Of a stretch of 64,000 nt of DNA, positions 42,636 to 51,997 are shown one piece after another. Position numbers and translations under genes: made by a program. Source of the DNA: Bacteroides cutis (GTDB lineage Bacteria > Bacteroidota > Bacteroidia > Bacteroidales > Bacteroidaceae); assembly GCF_900241005.1 (NCBI RefSeq), contig NZ_OEST01000004.1:124001-188000 (forward strand), read 5' to 3'. Every line of letters starts with the position of its first letter. Within the stretch, counting starts at the first letter, position 1. The notes under the pieces were generated by a model. That model did no database searches. It saw only the letters and a list, made by a program, of their open reading frames with translations, and was not told the origin of the DNA.

Positions 42636-43673
42636 ATGTTAACTAAAGTAATAGAACAATCAAAGATAGATCATTTTGCCAAATGGATGGAACGTGCAGA
42701 GAAAATAGTCATTGTGTCACATGTCGCTCCCGACGGTGATGCGATAGGTTCCTCTTTGGGATTATGGCATTTCCTGAATACACAGGATAAGGATGTGAAT
42801 ATTATTGTTCCCAATGCATTTCCTGATTTTCTGAAGTGGATGCCCGGTAGTAAGGATATCCTTCTTTACGATCATTATAAAGAATTTGCGGATAAACTGA
42901 TTGCGGAAGCCGATGTTATTTGTTGCCTCGACTTCAACGCAATTCATCGTATCGACGCTATGGCAGATGCCGTGCTTGCTTCTCCGGCAAGAAAGATATT
43001 GGTAGACCATCATTTGAATCCAGAAGATTTCAGTAGAATTATTATTTCCCATCCAGAGATATCTTCTACATCCGAACTTATATTCCGCTTGATATGTAGG
43101 ATGGGGTATTTCAGCGATATCACAAAAGAAGGAGCTGAATGTATTTACACAGGTATGATGACCGATACTGGTGGTTTTACTTATAATTCCAATAATCGTG
43201 AAATTTATTTTATAATCAGTGAGCTGCTTTCCAAAGGGATAGATAAAGATGAAATTTACCGAAAAGTCTACAATACCTATTCAGAAAGCCGTTTACGATT
43301 GATGGGATATGTGTTGTCACAGATGACGGTATATCCGGATTATCGTGCTGCATTGATATCTTTGACGAAGAAAGAGCAAAGCCGGTTCGACTATATTCGT
43401 GGTGATAGTGAGGGGTTTGTAAATATACCTTTGAGTATCAAAAATGTTGTTTTTTCTTGTTTTCTGCGTGAAGATACAGAGAAGCCGATGATCAAGGTTT
43501 CTTTGCGTTCGGTAGGTAAGTTCCCTTGTAATAAGTTGGCTGCAGAGTTTTTTAATGGTGGTGGACACCTGAATGCGTCCGGTGGCGAATTTTTTGGAAC
43601 CATGGAAGAAGCGAAGAAAGTTTTGGAACAAGCATTAGAAAAGTTTAAGCCATTGCTTAATGCGAAAGGATAA
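42636..43673 (+). CDS. Bifunctional oligoribonuclease/PAP phosphatase NrnA-type (DHH family)
   Basis: A 345-residue DHH/DHHA1 phosphoesterase that degrades nanoRNAs and dephosphorylates 3'-phosphoadenosine 5'-phosphate. Motifs: VSHVAPDGDAIGSS near 29-42, CCLDFNA near 95, LVDHHLNP near 117, and MMTDTGGFTYNS near 175. In the DHHA1 domain, GGGHLNASGGEF is near 308-319. The ATG at 42636 follows a 147-base gap with a -7 box. A long hairpin follows the stop. Confidence 0.93.
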   Translation: MLTKVIEQSKIDHFAKWMERAEKIVIVSHVAPDGDAIGSSLGLWHFLNTQDKDVNIIVPNAFPDFLKWMPGSKDILLYDHYKEFADKLIAEADVICCLDFNAIHRIDAMADAVLASPARKILVDHHLNPEDFSRIIISHPEISSTSELIFRLICRMGYFSDITKEGAECIYTGMMTDTGGFTYNSNNREIYFIISELLSKGIDKDEIYRKVYNTYSESRLRLMGYVLSQMTVYPDYRAALISLTKKEQSRFDYIRGDSEGFVNIPLSIKNVVFSCFLREDTEKPMIKVSLRSVGKFPCNKLAAEFFNGGGHLNASGGEFFGTMEEAKKVLEQALEKFKPLLNAKG

Positions 43674-43684
43674 AAAAAGTTTAG

Positions 43685-43735
43685 TTGTAAAGGTTAAAAG
43701 ATACGAACTTTCGAGCCGTAGCTTTTAACTTACAA
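43685..43735. repeat. Hairpin between nrnA and the DUF4827 gene
   Basis: TTGTAA-AG-GTTAAAAG (43685-43700) pairs with CTTTTAAC-TTACAA (43722-43735), with the AG bulged and an inner TACG/CGTA pairing. It has no T-run on the + strand, so it is a weak terminator at best and may be a repeat element. Confidence 0.6.
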
Positions 43736-43745
43736 GAAAATCAAA

Positions 43746-43753
43746 TACTTTTG
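43746..43753 (+). promoter_or_regulatory. -7 promoter box for the DUF4827 gene
   Basis: TACTTTTG, with an RNA start near 43760, about 17 bases before the ATG at 43777. Confidence 0.65.
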
Positions 43754-43776
43754 TACGAAATTACTAAATAACAGAA

Positions 43777-44391
43777 ATGAAGAAACTTACTTTATTCCTT
43801 TTGTCTTTATTGGCATTTAGTTTTGGCTTTCAAGCCTGCGATGATACAAAGACCTATGCAGAGATGCTGGAAGATGAAAAAAAAGGCATCGAAGATTTTA
43901 TCAGAAAAAATAATTTTACAGTTATTTCTCAATCTGATTTCTATGCGCAAGATTCTACTACCAAGGAAAATGAATTTGTTCAACTTGTTAGCGGTGTGTA
44001 TATGAATATAGTGTCTAAGGGTTATCCTGATACTGATGACTATGTGAACAAGTATGATACGGTAAAGAGCAATGATGAAGTATTAGTGCGCTTTATGGAA
44101 TATAGTATTCTTGATAAAGATACTACTTTATCCAATCTGAATGCTACAGAAACGGTGGACGCTTTCAGATATACTGTGACTACTTCTTCTATAGCGGGAC
44201 TTTTCTTGCAAGGATACATGCTTGCGTATTATGGTTCGTCTGTTCCTGCCGGTTGGCTCGTGCCATTAACTTATGTACGTAATGGTGCACATGTCAGATT
44301 AATAGTTCCGTCAAAAATGGGACACCAGACTGCTATACAATATGTTTACCCTTATTATTATGATATTCAGAAATATCAAATCTGGAACTAA
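43777..44391 (+). CDS. DUF4827 family lipoprotein
   Basis: A 204-residue protein with a lipoprotein signal (MKKLTLFLLSLLAFSFGFQAC, C21 lipidated). I recognise it as the Bacteroidales DUF4827 family from its YAEMLEDEKKGIEDFI start and the C-terminal VPLTYVRNGAHVRLIVPSKM. That end resembles FKBP-like peptidyl-prolyl isomerase strands, but no enzymatic activity is established. It is probably at the inner face of the outer membrane. It stands 24 bases before glmM and may be co-transcribed with it. Confidence 0.8.
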   Translation: MKKLTLFLLSLLAFSFGFQACDDTKTYAEMLEDEKKGIEDFIRKNNFTVISQSDFYAQDSTTKENEFVQLVSGVYMNIVSKGYPDTDDYVNKYDTVKSNDEVLVRFMEYSILDKDTTLSNLNATETVDAFRYTVTTSSIAGLFLQGYMLAYYGSSVPAGWLVPLTYVRNGAHVRLIVPSKMGHQTAIQYVYPYYYDIQKYQIWN

Positions 44392-44415
44392 CCAAACAAT
44401 TTAAAATATTAACCT

Positions 44416-45804
44416 ATGACTCTAATCAAATCTATCTCTGGAATCCGTGGAACAATCGGCGGTGGTGCGGGCGAAGGATTAAATCCTCTCGACATTGTGA
44501 AGTTTACATCTGCGTATGCTACCCTTATCCGTAAAACATGCACTGTAAAAAATAACAAAATTATAGTAGGTCGCGATGCGCGTATCTCAGGTGAAATGGT
44601 GAAGAATGTAGTAGTAGGTACCTTGATGGGTATGGGATGGGATGTGGTAGACATTGATCTGGCATCTACTCCGACTACAGAATTGGCCGTAACGATGGAG
44701 GGTGCCAGCGGTGGTATTATCCTGACTGCTTCTCACAACCCGAAACAATGGAATGCTTTGAAACTTCTGAACGAAAAGGGTGAATTCCTGAATGCGGCAG
44801 AAGGTAATGAAGTACTTCGTATTGCTGAAGCTGAAGAATTTGAATATGCCGAAGTCGACAAACTCGGCTCTTATCGTAAGGACTTGACATACAATCAAAA
44901 GCATATTGACAGTGTATTAGCTCTTGACTTGGTAGATGTAGAAGCCATCAAAAGGGCAAATTTCCGTGTTGCCATTGACTGTGTAAATTCTGTAGGTGGT
45001 ATCATTCTCCCACAGTTGCTCGAACAATTGGGTGTTCAGTATGTAGAAAAGCTATATTGTGAACCAACCGGTAACTTCCAGCACAATCCCGAACCGTTGG
45101 AAAAGAACTTGGGTGACATTATGAACCTGATGAAAGGTGGAAAAGCGGATGTCGCTTTCGTGGTCGATCCGGATGTAGACCGTTTAGCTATGATTTGTGA
45201 GGACGGTAAGATGTATGGTGAAGAATATACATTGGTAACCGTTGCCGACTATGTGCTGAAACACACTCCGGGTAATACGGTCTCTAACTTGAGTTCTACA
45301 CGTGCTTTGCGTGACGTAACCCGCAAGTACGGTCAGGAATATTCGGCTTCTGCTGTAGGTGAAGTAAATGTAACTACTAAAATGAAACAGGTAGGTGCTG
45401 TTATCGGTGGTGAGGGGAATGGTGGTGTTATCTATCCTGCCAGTCATTACGGTCGTGACGCTTTGGTTGGTATTGCTTTGTTCTTGAGCCACTTGGCACA
45501 TGAAGGAAAGAAGGTAAGTGAACTACGTGCTTCTTATCCGTCTTATTTCATGGCAAAGAACCGTGTGGATTTGACTCCGGATACTGACGTAGATGCCATT
45601 TTGGCTAAAGTGAAGGAACTCTATAAGAAGGAAGAAATCAATGACATTGATGGTGTTAAGATTGACTTCCCTGATAAATGGGTTCATTTGCGTAAGAGTA
45701 ATACAGAGCCGATTATTCGTGTTTATAGCGAAGCCGCTACACCGGAAGCTGCCGAAGAAATCGGTCAGCAGATTATGAAGGTGATTGAAGACTTGGCGAA
45801 ATAA
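44416..45804 (+). CDS. glmM: Phosphoglucosamine/phosphomannose mutase family protein
   Basis: A 462-residue alpha-D-phosphohexomutase. The phosphoserine is S106 in LTASHNP, the magnesium-binding loop is DPDVDRLA near 255-262, and GEGNGGVI near 335 is the sugar-specificity loop. The phosphate-binding RKSNTEPIIRVYS is near 423-435. GlmM (glucosamine 6-phosphate to glucosamine 1-phosphate, for peptidoglycan and LPS) is the likely role; phosphomannomutase is the alternative. A very long perfect hairpin follows the stop codon. Confidence 0.9.
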   Translation: MTLIKSISGIRGTIGGGAGEGLNPLDIVKFTSAYATLIRKTCTVKNNKIIVGRDARISGEMVKNVVVGTLMGMGWDVVDIDLASTPTTELAVTMEGASGGIILTASHNPKQWNALKLLNEKGEFLNAAEGNEVLRIAEAEEFEYAEVDKLGSYRKDLTYNQKHIDSVLALDLVDVEAIKRANFRVAIDCVNSVGGIILPQLLEQLGVQYVEKLYCEPTGNFQHNPEPLEKNLGDIMNLMKGGKADVAFVVDPDVDRLAMICEDGKMYGEEYTLVTVADYVLKHTPGNTVSNLSSTRALRDVTRKYGQEYSASAVGEVNVTTKMKQVGAVIGGEGNGGVIYPASHYGRDALVGIALFLSHLAHEGKKVSELRASYPSYFMAKNRVDLTPDTDVDAILAKVKELYKKEEINDIDGVKIDFPDKWVHLRKSNTEPIIRVYSEAATPEAAEEIGQQIMKVIEDLAK

Positions 45805-45808
45805 GAAG

Positions 45809-45886
45809 ATCTCAATGATAACTGAAAATAGTAATGGCGATAATCGGAAGATTATCGCCATTACTATTTTCAGTTATCATTGAGAT
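45809..45886. repeat. 37-bp perfect hairpin with GGAA tetraloop between convergent genes
   Basis: Bases 45809-45845 are the exact reverse complement of 45850-45886; the loop is GGAA, a GNRA tetraloop (45846-45849). Outer stem bases begin ATCTCAATGATAACTG. It sits between glmM (+) and the NUDIX gene (minus). There is no T-run, so a classical terminator is not obvious; it may be a bidirectional transcription block or a repeat element. Confidence 0.9.
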
Positions 45887-45910
45887 TAACTAATCGTGTT
45901 GATACATTGA

Positions 45911-46414
45911 TTAGAATAGTTTCACTCGTTCTATTTCTCCTTCGAAATTCGGGGTAAATACTCCTTTCCCGATATTTTTCTTAATTTCTTCAATACTCCA
46001 GAAACGTCCGCCATCCAGTTCATCACTGGGATGTATTTCACCATCATACACAGTCTTGTGTACAAATACAAGTTCTTTTTCACGGACAGACTCAAAAACA
46101 TAGTTCGTAATGGCTTCAGGAGTGAAATCCGTGATACCTAATTCTTCCTGTACTTCCCGTTTTAGCGCTATTTCCACACTCTCACCGAGATCTATATGTC
46201 CACCCACGGATGTGTCCCATTTTCCCGGTTGTATCTCTTTCCAAAGTGGACGCTTTTGTAGATAAAGTTCGCCTTTGGAATTGAAAACGTGAAGATGAAT
46301 GACTGGATGCAGCAGTTTACTACCGTTGTGGCATTCACCGCGAGTTGCTGCACCTATGATATTACCTTGTTCGTCGACAAGGGGGAACATTTCTTGATTG
46401 TTGTCGTAGTTCAT
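45911..46414 (-). CDS. NUDIX hydrolase
   Basis: A 167-residue NUDIX-fold protein. The Nudix box is complete: GHIDLGESVEIALKREVQ followed by EELGI, residues about 72-94. The N-terminus (MFPLVDEQGNIIGAATRGEC, HLHVFNSKGELYLQKRP) resembles the YfcD/isopentenyl-diphosphate-isomerase-like branch, but the isomerase Cys and Glu pattern is not clear. It probably hydrolyses a nucleoside diphosphate derivative. It lies 4 bases downstream of queA in the same operon. Confidence 0.88.
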   Translation of the reverse strand: MNYDNNQEMFPLVDEQGNIIGAATRGECHNGSKLLHPVIHLHVFNSKGELYLQKRPLWKEIQPGKWDTSVGGHIDLGESVEIALKREVQEELGITDFTPEAITNYVFESVREKELVFVHKTVYDGEIHPSDELDGGRFWSIEEIKKNIGKGVFTPNFEGEIERVKLF

Positions 46415-46418
46415 AAGG

Positions 46419-47648
46419 TTAAGGTATTAATAATGAAGAATCTCCATAACTTAGAAAACGAAAATCATGACTGAGTGCATAGTCATAAATTTTTCTCCAG
46501 TTACCTTCCACAAAAGCAGATACAAGTAGTAATAACGTACTTTGAGGTTGATGGAAGTTGGTGATCATTGCTTTTACTATTCTATAATCATATCCCGGAG
46601 CTATGATAATCTGGGTACTGGTATGCAAAGTTTCCATTCCATGACGGTCAAGATAATCTACGATGGCTTGTAAAGCTTCAACAACAGATGTTTTATCTTC
46701 TTCGGGAGTCATTTCATAGGGTTGCCATTGTTTTACGTGTAGTTCATTTTCTGTAGCATCAGGCTTTTTTAGCAGAGAAATGCCGATATGATAAAGACTT
46801 TCTAGTGTACGAACGGAAGTAGTTCCCACTGCAATTGCTTTACCCTCATGAGCAATCAATTTCTCTAGCGTGGCACGCGAAACGGAAATATATTCCGTAT
46901 GCATTTCATGTCCTTCTATTTCTTCACTCTTGACAGGCTTAAATGTTCCTGCACCTACATGGAGAGTTAGTTCCTCCAAATCGACTCCTTTATTACGCAA
47001 TGCATCCAGTACGCGTGGAGTAAAATGCAATCCGGCGGTAGGAGCAGCTACAGAACCTTTTATTTTGGAATAAACAGTCTGGTATGTCTCTTTATCACTT
47101 TCCTGCGTTTCTCTATTCAGATAGGGGGGGATAGGTAATTCTCCGAATACTTCAAGAATATCTGCAAAGGTAACTCCAGGATTATCCCAACGAAAATCTA
47201 TCCAATGGCTGGTTCCATGGCATTTTCCACGTTCAGCGATCAATGTAAGCGACTTTCCTTTTACAATCATTTCCCGTTTTAGGATACCTTCTTTCCATTT
47301 CTTCAGATTACCTATCATGCAGAGCCATGCGGCATGTTCCGTTTGTTGGAAATTGAGGGCATAGTCGTTGGGCTGTATCGGTTCTAGGCAGAATACCTCA
47401 ATCAATGCGCCAGTTTCTTTGCGGAAGTGCAAACGTGCCTGGATAACCTTTGTGTTATTAAATATCATCAAACTGTTGGATGGAAGATATTCAGGTAGCG
47501 AAGTGAATTTATCTTCTGAAACTTCACCATGCCGATATAACAATAATTTTGATTGGTCTCGCTCCGGTAAGGGAAATTTGGCTATGCGTTCATCCGGAAG
47601 TGGATAGTTGAATTCTCTGATTCGGATATGTTTCGGATCTTCTTTCAT
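46419..47648 (-). CDS. queA: tRNA preQ1(34) S-adenosylmethionine ribosyltransferase-isomerase
   Basis: Transfers and isomerises the ribosyl group of SAM onto preQ1 in tRNA to make epoxyqueuosine. From the ATG at 47648 it has 409 residues (MKEDPKHIRIREFNYPLPDE). Signatures: LMIFNNTKVIQARL near 66-79, GSVAAPTAGLHFT near 198-210, LHVGAGTFKPV near 225-235 and NFHQPQSTLLLLVSAF near 360-375. The upstream ATG at 47675 lies inside the promoter box and is rejected. It is followed by the NUDIX gene. Confidence 0.96.
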   Translation of the reverse strand: MKEDPKHIRIREFNYPLPDERIAKFPLPERDQSKLLLYRHGEVSEDKFTSLPEYLPSNSLMIFNNTKVIQARLHFRKETGALIEVFCLEPIQPNDYALNFQQTEHAAWLCMIGNLKKWKEGILKREMIVKGKSLTLIAERGKCHGTSHWIDFRWDNPGVTFADILEVFGELPIPPYLNRETQESDKETYQTVYSKIKGSVAAPTAGLHFTPRVLDALRNKGVDLEELTLHVGAGTFKPVKSEEIEGHEMHTEYISVSRATLEKLIAHEGKAIAVGTTSVRTLESLYHIGISLLKKPDATENELHVKQWQPYEMTPEEDKTSVVEALQAIVDYLDRHGMETLHTSTQIIIAPGYDYRIVKAMITNFHQPQSTLLLLVSAFVEGNWRKIYDYALSHDFRFLSYGDSSLLIP

Positions 47649-47672
47649 TTCTTTATTTCTTTTTACAGGCTG

Positions 47673-47680
47673 CAAAGGTA
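47673..47680 (-). promoter_or_regulatory. -7 promoter box for queA
   Basis: CAAAGGTA on + reads TACCTTTG on minus. The RNA start would be near 47666, 18 bases before the ATG at 47648. Confidence 0.75.
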
Positions 47681-47724
47681 CAGATATTTATCGTCTTTTT
47701 CTATCTTTTTTTATTGAGTTACCG

Positions 47725-47732
47725 TATCTTTG
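47725..47732 (+). promoter_or_regulatory. -7 promoter box for the DUF2027/Smr gene
   Basis: TATCTTTG, with an RNA start near 47739, about 60 bases before the ATG at 47799. It is divergent from the queA promoter 45 bases away. Confidence 0.65.
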
Positions 47733-47798
47733 TGCAGCAGTTGTGACTTTAGTACTTTCAATAGTAAAATAGTAAATTATTAAATCGCGAATAAAAAG

Positions 47799-48935
47799 AT
47801 GAAAATAGGAGATAAAGTGCGTTTCCTCAGTGAAGTAGGAGGAGGTGTGGTAACAGGATTTCAGGGGAAAAATATCGTATTGGTAGAAGATCAGGATGGT
47901 TTCGATATTCCGATGCCTATACACGAATGTGTGGTGATTGAAACTGATGACTATAATATTCCTACTCCTGCCGCCAAGGCTGCTGCCAATAAGAAAAAAG
48001 AAGAACAACAATTGCCACGGAAGGCTTCTGAAACAGCCAAGAAAGCCGCTGTGTTATCGGTATCTCATTCTTCAGAGTCGCAGATCGAATGTTTGCCGAA
48101 GCCTCAAATCTCTGTGTATCGTCAACCGGAAATGAAAGGTGGTGATGTGTTGAATGTTTTTCTTGCTTTCGTTCCCGAAGATATAAAGGCTGTAAGTACC
48201 ACTCCTTTCGAAACCTATCTTGTAAATGACAGTAATTACTATATGTATTATACCTATCTCGGTGCTGAAGGTAAATCGTGGACAGCCCGTTCCTATGGTC
48301 TGATAGAACCGAACACTAAGCTTTTATTGGAAGAATTTGAGAAGTCGGAATTGAATGATCGTGAGCGTGTAGCCGTACAATTGGTGGCTTTCAAGGATAA
48401 CCGTTCCTTTGCCATGAAGCCTGCCATTAACGTAGAAATACGTATTGATACCGTGAAGTTTTATAAATTGCATACTTTCCAAAGTTCGGACTTCTTTGAA
48501 ACTCCGGCGTTGATATACGATATTGTCAGGAACGATCTTCCTGTTAAACAAGTCTATGTGTCTGCCGAAGAACTGCAAGATGTCCTAATACAGAAAAAAG
48601 TGGTAGACGTTCCGGCTAAACCGCAGACAATTATTAAGCGCGGAGGTAAAAATGAAATCATTGAGATTGATTTGCATATCGGGGAGCTGCTCGATGATAC
48701 TCACGGAATGAGTAACAGTGAAATCCTGAATTATCAGTTGGATAAATTTCGTGAGGTGATGAAGCAATATAAGAATAAGCGTGAACAACGTCTTGTCTTT
48801 ATACATGGTAAAGGGGATGGTGTACTCCGCAAAGCTCTTTTAGATGAATTGAAGCGTAAATATTCTACCTGTAGAACACAAGATGCATCTTTTCAGGAAT
48901 ATGGGTTTGGGGCAACAATGGTTACTATAAAGTAA
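47799..48935 (+). CDS. DUF2027 and Smr domain protein
   Basis: A 378-residue cytoplasmic protein. An N-terminal SH3-like segment ([20 protein letters not shown]) leads into a Lys/Ala-rich linker (about 60-80), a DUF2027 region (about 105-270) and a C-terminal Smr domain (about 290-378). Smr motifs are EIDLHIGEL near 288 and [14 protein letters not shown] near 330. Smr domains nick branched or mismatched nucleic acids in MutS2 relatives or act on RNA; the target here is unknown. The two-component genes follow 17 bases downstream. Confidence 0.85.
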   Translation: MKIGDKVRFLSEVGGGVVTGFQGKNIVLVEDQDGFDIPMPIHECVVIETDDYNIPTPAAKAAANKKKEEQQLPRKASETAKKAAVLSVSHSSESQIECLPKPQISVYRQPEMKGGDVLNVFLAFVPEDIKAVSTTPFETYLVNDSNYYMYYTYLGAEGKSWTARSYGLIEPNTKLLLEEFEKSELNDRERVAVQLVAFKDNRSFAMKPAINVEIRIDTVKFYKLHTFQSSDFFETPALIYDIVRNDLPVKQVYVSAEELQDVLIQKKVVDVPAKPQTIIKRGGKNEIIEIDLHIGELLDDTHGMSNSEILNYQLDKFREVMKQYKNKREQRLVFIHGKGDGVLRKALLDELKRKYSTCRTQDASFQEYGFGATMVTIK

Positions 48936-48952
48936 CGAAAGCTCTATAGAAT

Positions 48953-50983
48953 ATGTGTGTGAATCGAAAGAAGGCTGCCCTGCTTTATGTAAGTTTAGGT
49001 ATATTCCTTTTTATTTGGAGTGCTTGTACATTCTCCCCAAAACGGGGTAATGTGTCGGAAATGCAGGCTTTTGAGACCTTTTTTCGTTTGAATGTTGATT
49101 CTATAGCCACTGCTCCCCGATGGATGAGGACTCAGGCATTTCAGCGGATGGAGGAAGTGAGGGATACTTTAGTACGCCATAATTATCTGGCTATAGTCTT
49201 GAAAACTTACCTGGCTACTTCTGAGCTTGATTCTGCACAAATTCTGATACGCCAATTGAAAGATTATGTGAAGACACAGCCTTTCTCTCCTCAATTAGCC
49301 GATTTGCAATCGGAATATATTAATATGGAGGGGAATATTTATGGTAGGAGAGGGTATATGGATTCGGCTGAGAACTGTTTCCGGAAAGCTTATGAATTAC
49401 GATTACAAGGTAAGAAAACGGGATTTATACCGGATATTCTGATGAACTTGGCCGATGCCAATAATCGTCAGGGTAAGTTGGATGTCGGAGCATTTTGGTA
49501 TCGGAAAGCTTTGCTGTTGTGTGACTCTCTGAATTTACCTCCTGAAAAGAAATATCCTATTTACTACGGGTTGGCGCAAGGTTATATGACACTGCGCGAT
49601 TATGAGCAGTGCGATCGGTATTATAATCTTGCTGCTGCAAGTTATGATGATATGTTACCTGACGAAAAACACTTTTATTTGAACAATAGAGGAAATTCTT
49701 ATTATTATAGAGGAGACTATATCACTGCCATAAAATATTTCAGGAAAGTGCTGGATCTTGTAGAAGATTATCCGGATATGCTTTGGGCGCTTAATTTGAC
49801 TTACTTGAATTTAAGTGACTGTTTCTTGAAACTGGATGAAACAGATTCTGCTGCTATTTATCTTGATAGATGTGAACCTTTTTTCAAAGAGTTGGGAGTG
49901 ACGACTGCACTTTATTACATCGATACACAAAATATAGAACTGGCGTTGAAGCGTCATGACTTTTCTAAAGCTCGCAGACTATTGATGAAGAGTGGCATTC
50001 CAACCGATGTTGATCCGGATATGCTGCATATCCGGAATAAAAATTTAGAACTCTTCTTTGAAGAGACTGGCAATTATAAGCAAGCATATAAATACCTGAA
50101 AGAGAATAATCGCCTTGATGATTCTATCCGTAATGAGCGTGTAAGGATGCATACGGCAGATCTGACTTTACGTTATCAACAGGATTCTACTTTGATGGCA
50201 CACAAAGTCCTGTTTCAAAAGAAGGAAAATGAAGTCTTGGTATTGAGACAGACTCGTTTTGTGATACTTGCTGTAGCCATTGTTGCACTGTTGGTTGCTG
50301 TTTTCATTTACCTGTATAACAGAAAGAAACGTGCTTTGATACTTGCAAAAAACCGCCGTATTGTTTCTTCGCTTCGTTTGGAGAATATACGTAATCGGTT
50401 GTCTCCCCATTTCATCTTCAATGTACTCAATCAGGAAATAGTAAGCCGGAAAGAAAACGAACAGCGAGAATTGGCGGCCTTGGTGAAGTTGATGCGTCGT
50501 AATCTGGAACTGGCGGAACAATTATGTGTTACGTTGGCAGAAGAACTTGATTTTGTGAAAACGTATATTGACTTGGAACGTCGTTCTTTAGGAGCTGATT
50601 TTCATTTGATAATAGAGATTGGGGAAGATGTACATTCTGAACAAGTCCTGCTTCCTTCCATGTTGATACAAATTCCGGTAGAAAATGCAGTGAAACATGC
50701 TTTGCGTGATAAGGAAGGAGAGCGTAATCTTTGGATTTCCATTCATCGTCGGGAAAATGGTATCTGTATCAAAGTTACAGATAATGGTGGCGGCTACCGT
50801 CCCGGCAGTCGAAATAGAGGAACTGGTACGGGGATGAAAGTGATTATGCAGACTGTTCAGATATTGAATATGAAAAATAAAGAGTCAATTGATGTTTCCA
50901 TACACAATATTTCTTTGCCTGGTGGTGAAATCGGCTGTGAGATTGTTTTTTTACTCCCTGATAAATATAATTATGAAATTTAA
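48953..50983 (+). CDS. TPR-containing sensor histidine kinase (LytS/His_kinase type)
   Basis: A 676-residue membrane sensor. An N-terminal lipoprotein-like signal (FLFIWSAC near residue 24) leads to a periplasmic TPR array (about 60-400), a single membrane segment (about 437-457, FVILAVAIVALLVAVFIYLY), then a His_kinase domain. The phospho-acceptor is H486 in RLSPHFIFNVLN. The HATPase region has IPVENAVKHALRDKEGERN near 577 and VTDNGGGY near 611. This architecture is typical of Bacteroidetes LytS-type kinases paired with a LytTR regulator, which follows 118 bases later. Confidence 0.9.
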   Translation: MCVNRKKAALLYVSLGIFLFIWSACTFSPKRGNVSEMQAFETFFRLNVDSIATAPRWMRTQAFQRMEEVRDTLVRHNYLAIVLKTYLATSELDSAQILIRQLKDYVKTQPFSPQLADLQSEYINMEGNIYGRRGYMDSAENCFRKAYELRLQGKKTGFIPDILMNLADANNRQGKLDVGAFWYRKALLLCDSLNLPPEKKYPIYYGLAQGYMTLRDYEQCDRYYNLAAASYDDMLPDEKHFYLNNRGNSYYYRGDYITAIKYFRKVLDLVEDYPDMLWALNLTYLNLSDCFLKLDETDSAAIYLDRCEPFFKELGVTTALYYIDTQNIELALKRHDFSKARRLLMKSGIPTDVDPDMLHIRNKNLELFFEETGNYKQAYKYLKENNRLDDSIRNERVRMHTADLTLRYQQDSTLMAHKVLFQKKENEVLVLRQTRFVILAVAIVALLVAVFIYLYNRKKRALILAKNRRIVSSLRLENIRNRLSPHFIFNVLNQEIVSRKENEQRELAALVKLMRRNLELAEQLCVTLAEELDFVKTYIDLERRSLGADFHLIIEIGEDVHSEQVLLPSMLIQIPVENAVKHALRDKEGERNLWISIHRRENGICIKVTDNGGGYRPGSRNRGTGTGMKVIMQTVQILNMKNKESIDVSIHNISLPGGEIGCEIVFLLPDKYNYEI

Positions 50984-51101
50984 GAAAGGCTGTTTAGTTC
51001 TATTTTTCGGAAGAATAGCCTGGGTTTAGACGGTATAGTTCGTAAATGCTCATTTCCAGCTTTGCATATAAGCGATATAATCTTTATATTCGCCAAGGAA
51101 A

Positions 51102-51863
51102 ATGGGTGATATGGATAAATACAAGGTTGCTATAGTGGATGATGATGAGGTATCTCTCGAGAATTTAAGTTTCGAGTTGAGAAAAGATAACCGCTTTTCT
51201 GTGTCGGGAACTGCACGGAACGGAAAGCAGGGGAAGAAACTCATAACTAAGGTGCAACCTGATTTGCTGTTCCTGGATGTGGAGATGCCTGATATGACAG
51301 GATTGGAACTCTTACAGGAAATGCGCGACAGTATTGCTTGGAATATGCGGGTTGTATTTTATACGGCTTATGATAAATATATGATTCAAGCTATTCGGGA
51401 AGCTGCATTCGATTATTTGTTGAAGCCTTTTGAGGAACTGGATTTAAGGGAAATTCTTGCACGTTTCGTGAAACAGGTTGAGACAGGACAGAAAAAGTCT
51501 TTATCTACCGGAATATCGGTTCAAGCCGGACAGACTTTTATCGTATTTACACCGACCAACGATATGCGTGCACTTCGACCGGCTGAGATTGGTTTCTTTC
51601 GTTATTGCTCCGACCGTAAACAATGGGAAGTGATTTTGAATAATCAGCCACCGTTGACATTGCGTCGGGGAATGACGGCAGAACAAATCGTTCAGTATTC
51701 ATCCGGATTTGTACAGATACATCAATCCTACATTATTAATATTGATTATCTGATGCTTATTAAGGATAATAATTGTGTCCTGTATCCTCCTTTCGATAAA
51801 GTAACGGAATTAATTGTTTCTAAAAAATATAAGAAAAAATTGCAAGATCGTTTTTGCTTGTGA
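51102..51863 (+). CDS. LytTR family response regulator
   Basis: A 253-residue regulator (250 if the ATG at 51111 is used). Receiver domain 1-120: acidic pocket DDD near 13-15, phospho-acceptor D59 in LLFLDVEMPD, conserved Thr/Lys in YTAYD and LLKPFEE. LytTR DNA-binding domain about 145-250 (FVQIHQSYIINIDYL). It is partner of the histidine kinase upstream. An intrinsic terminator follows. Confidence 0.93.
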   Translation: MGDMDKYKVAIVDDDEVSLENLSFELRKDNRFSVSGTARNGKQGKKLITKVQPDLLFLDVEMPDMTGLELLQEMRDSIAWNMRVVFYTAYDKYMIQAIREAAFDYLLKPFEELDLREILARFVKQVETGQKKSLSTGISVQAGQTFIVFTPTNDMRALRPAEIGFFRYCSDRKQWEVILNNQPPLTLRRGMTAEQIVQYSSGFVQIHQSYIINIDYLMLIKDNNCVLYPPFDKVTELIVSKKYKKKLQDRFCL

Positions 51864-51923
51864 AAGTAGAAGCATAACTGGTTAGGGAGTTAACATCGTA
51901 TGGTTACGGTGTTGACATAAAGG

Positions 51924-51957
51924 AAAGGCGTTGAACTCATTGTTCAACGCCTTTTAT
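51924..51957 (+). terminator. Intrinsic terminator after the LytTR gene
   Basis: AAAGGCGTTGAAC (51924-51936) pairs perfectly with GTTCAACGCCTTT (51942-51954) across a 5-base loop, followed by a T-rich tail. It can work for the convergent gene at 51998 as well. Confidence 0.85.
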
Positions 51958-51997
51958 TTTGTAATTAAACGTATTTGCACGTTATCAGTGGCGGATG

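Noticed and set aside
47649-47675. Nine-residue N-terminal extension of QueA
   Set aside because: The ATG at 47675 lies within the -7 box on the minus strand, so it would not be transcribed.
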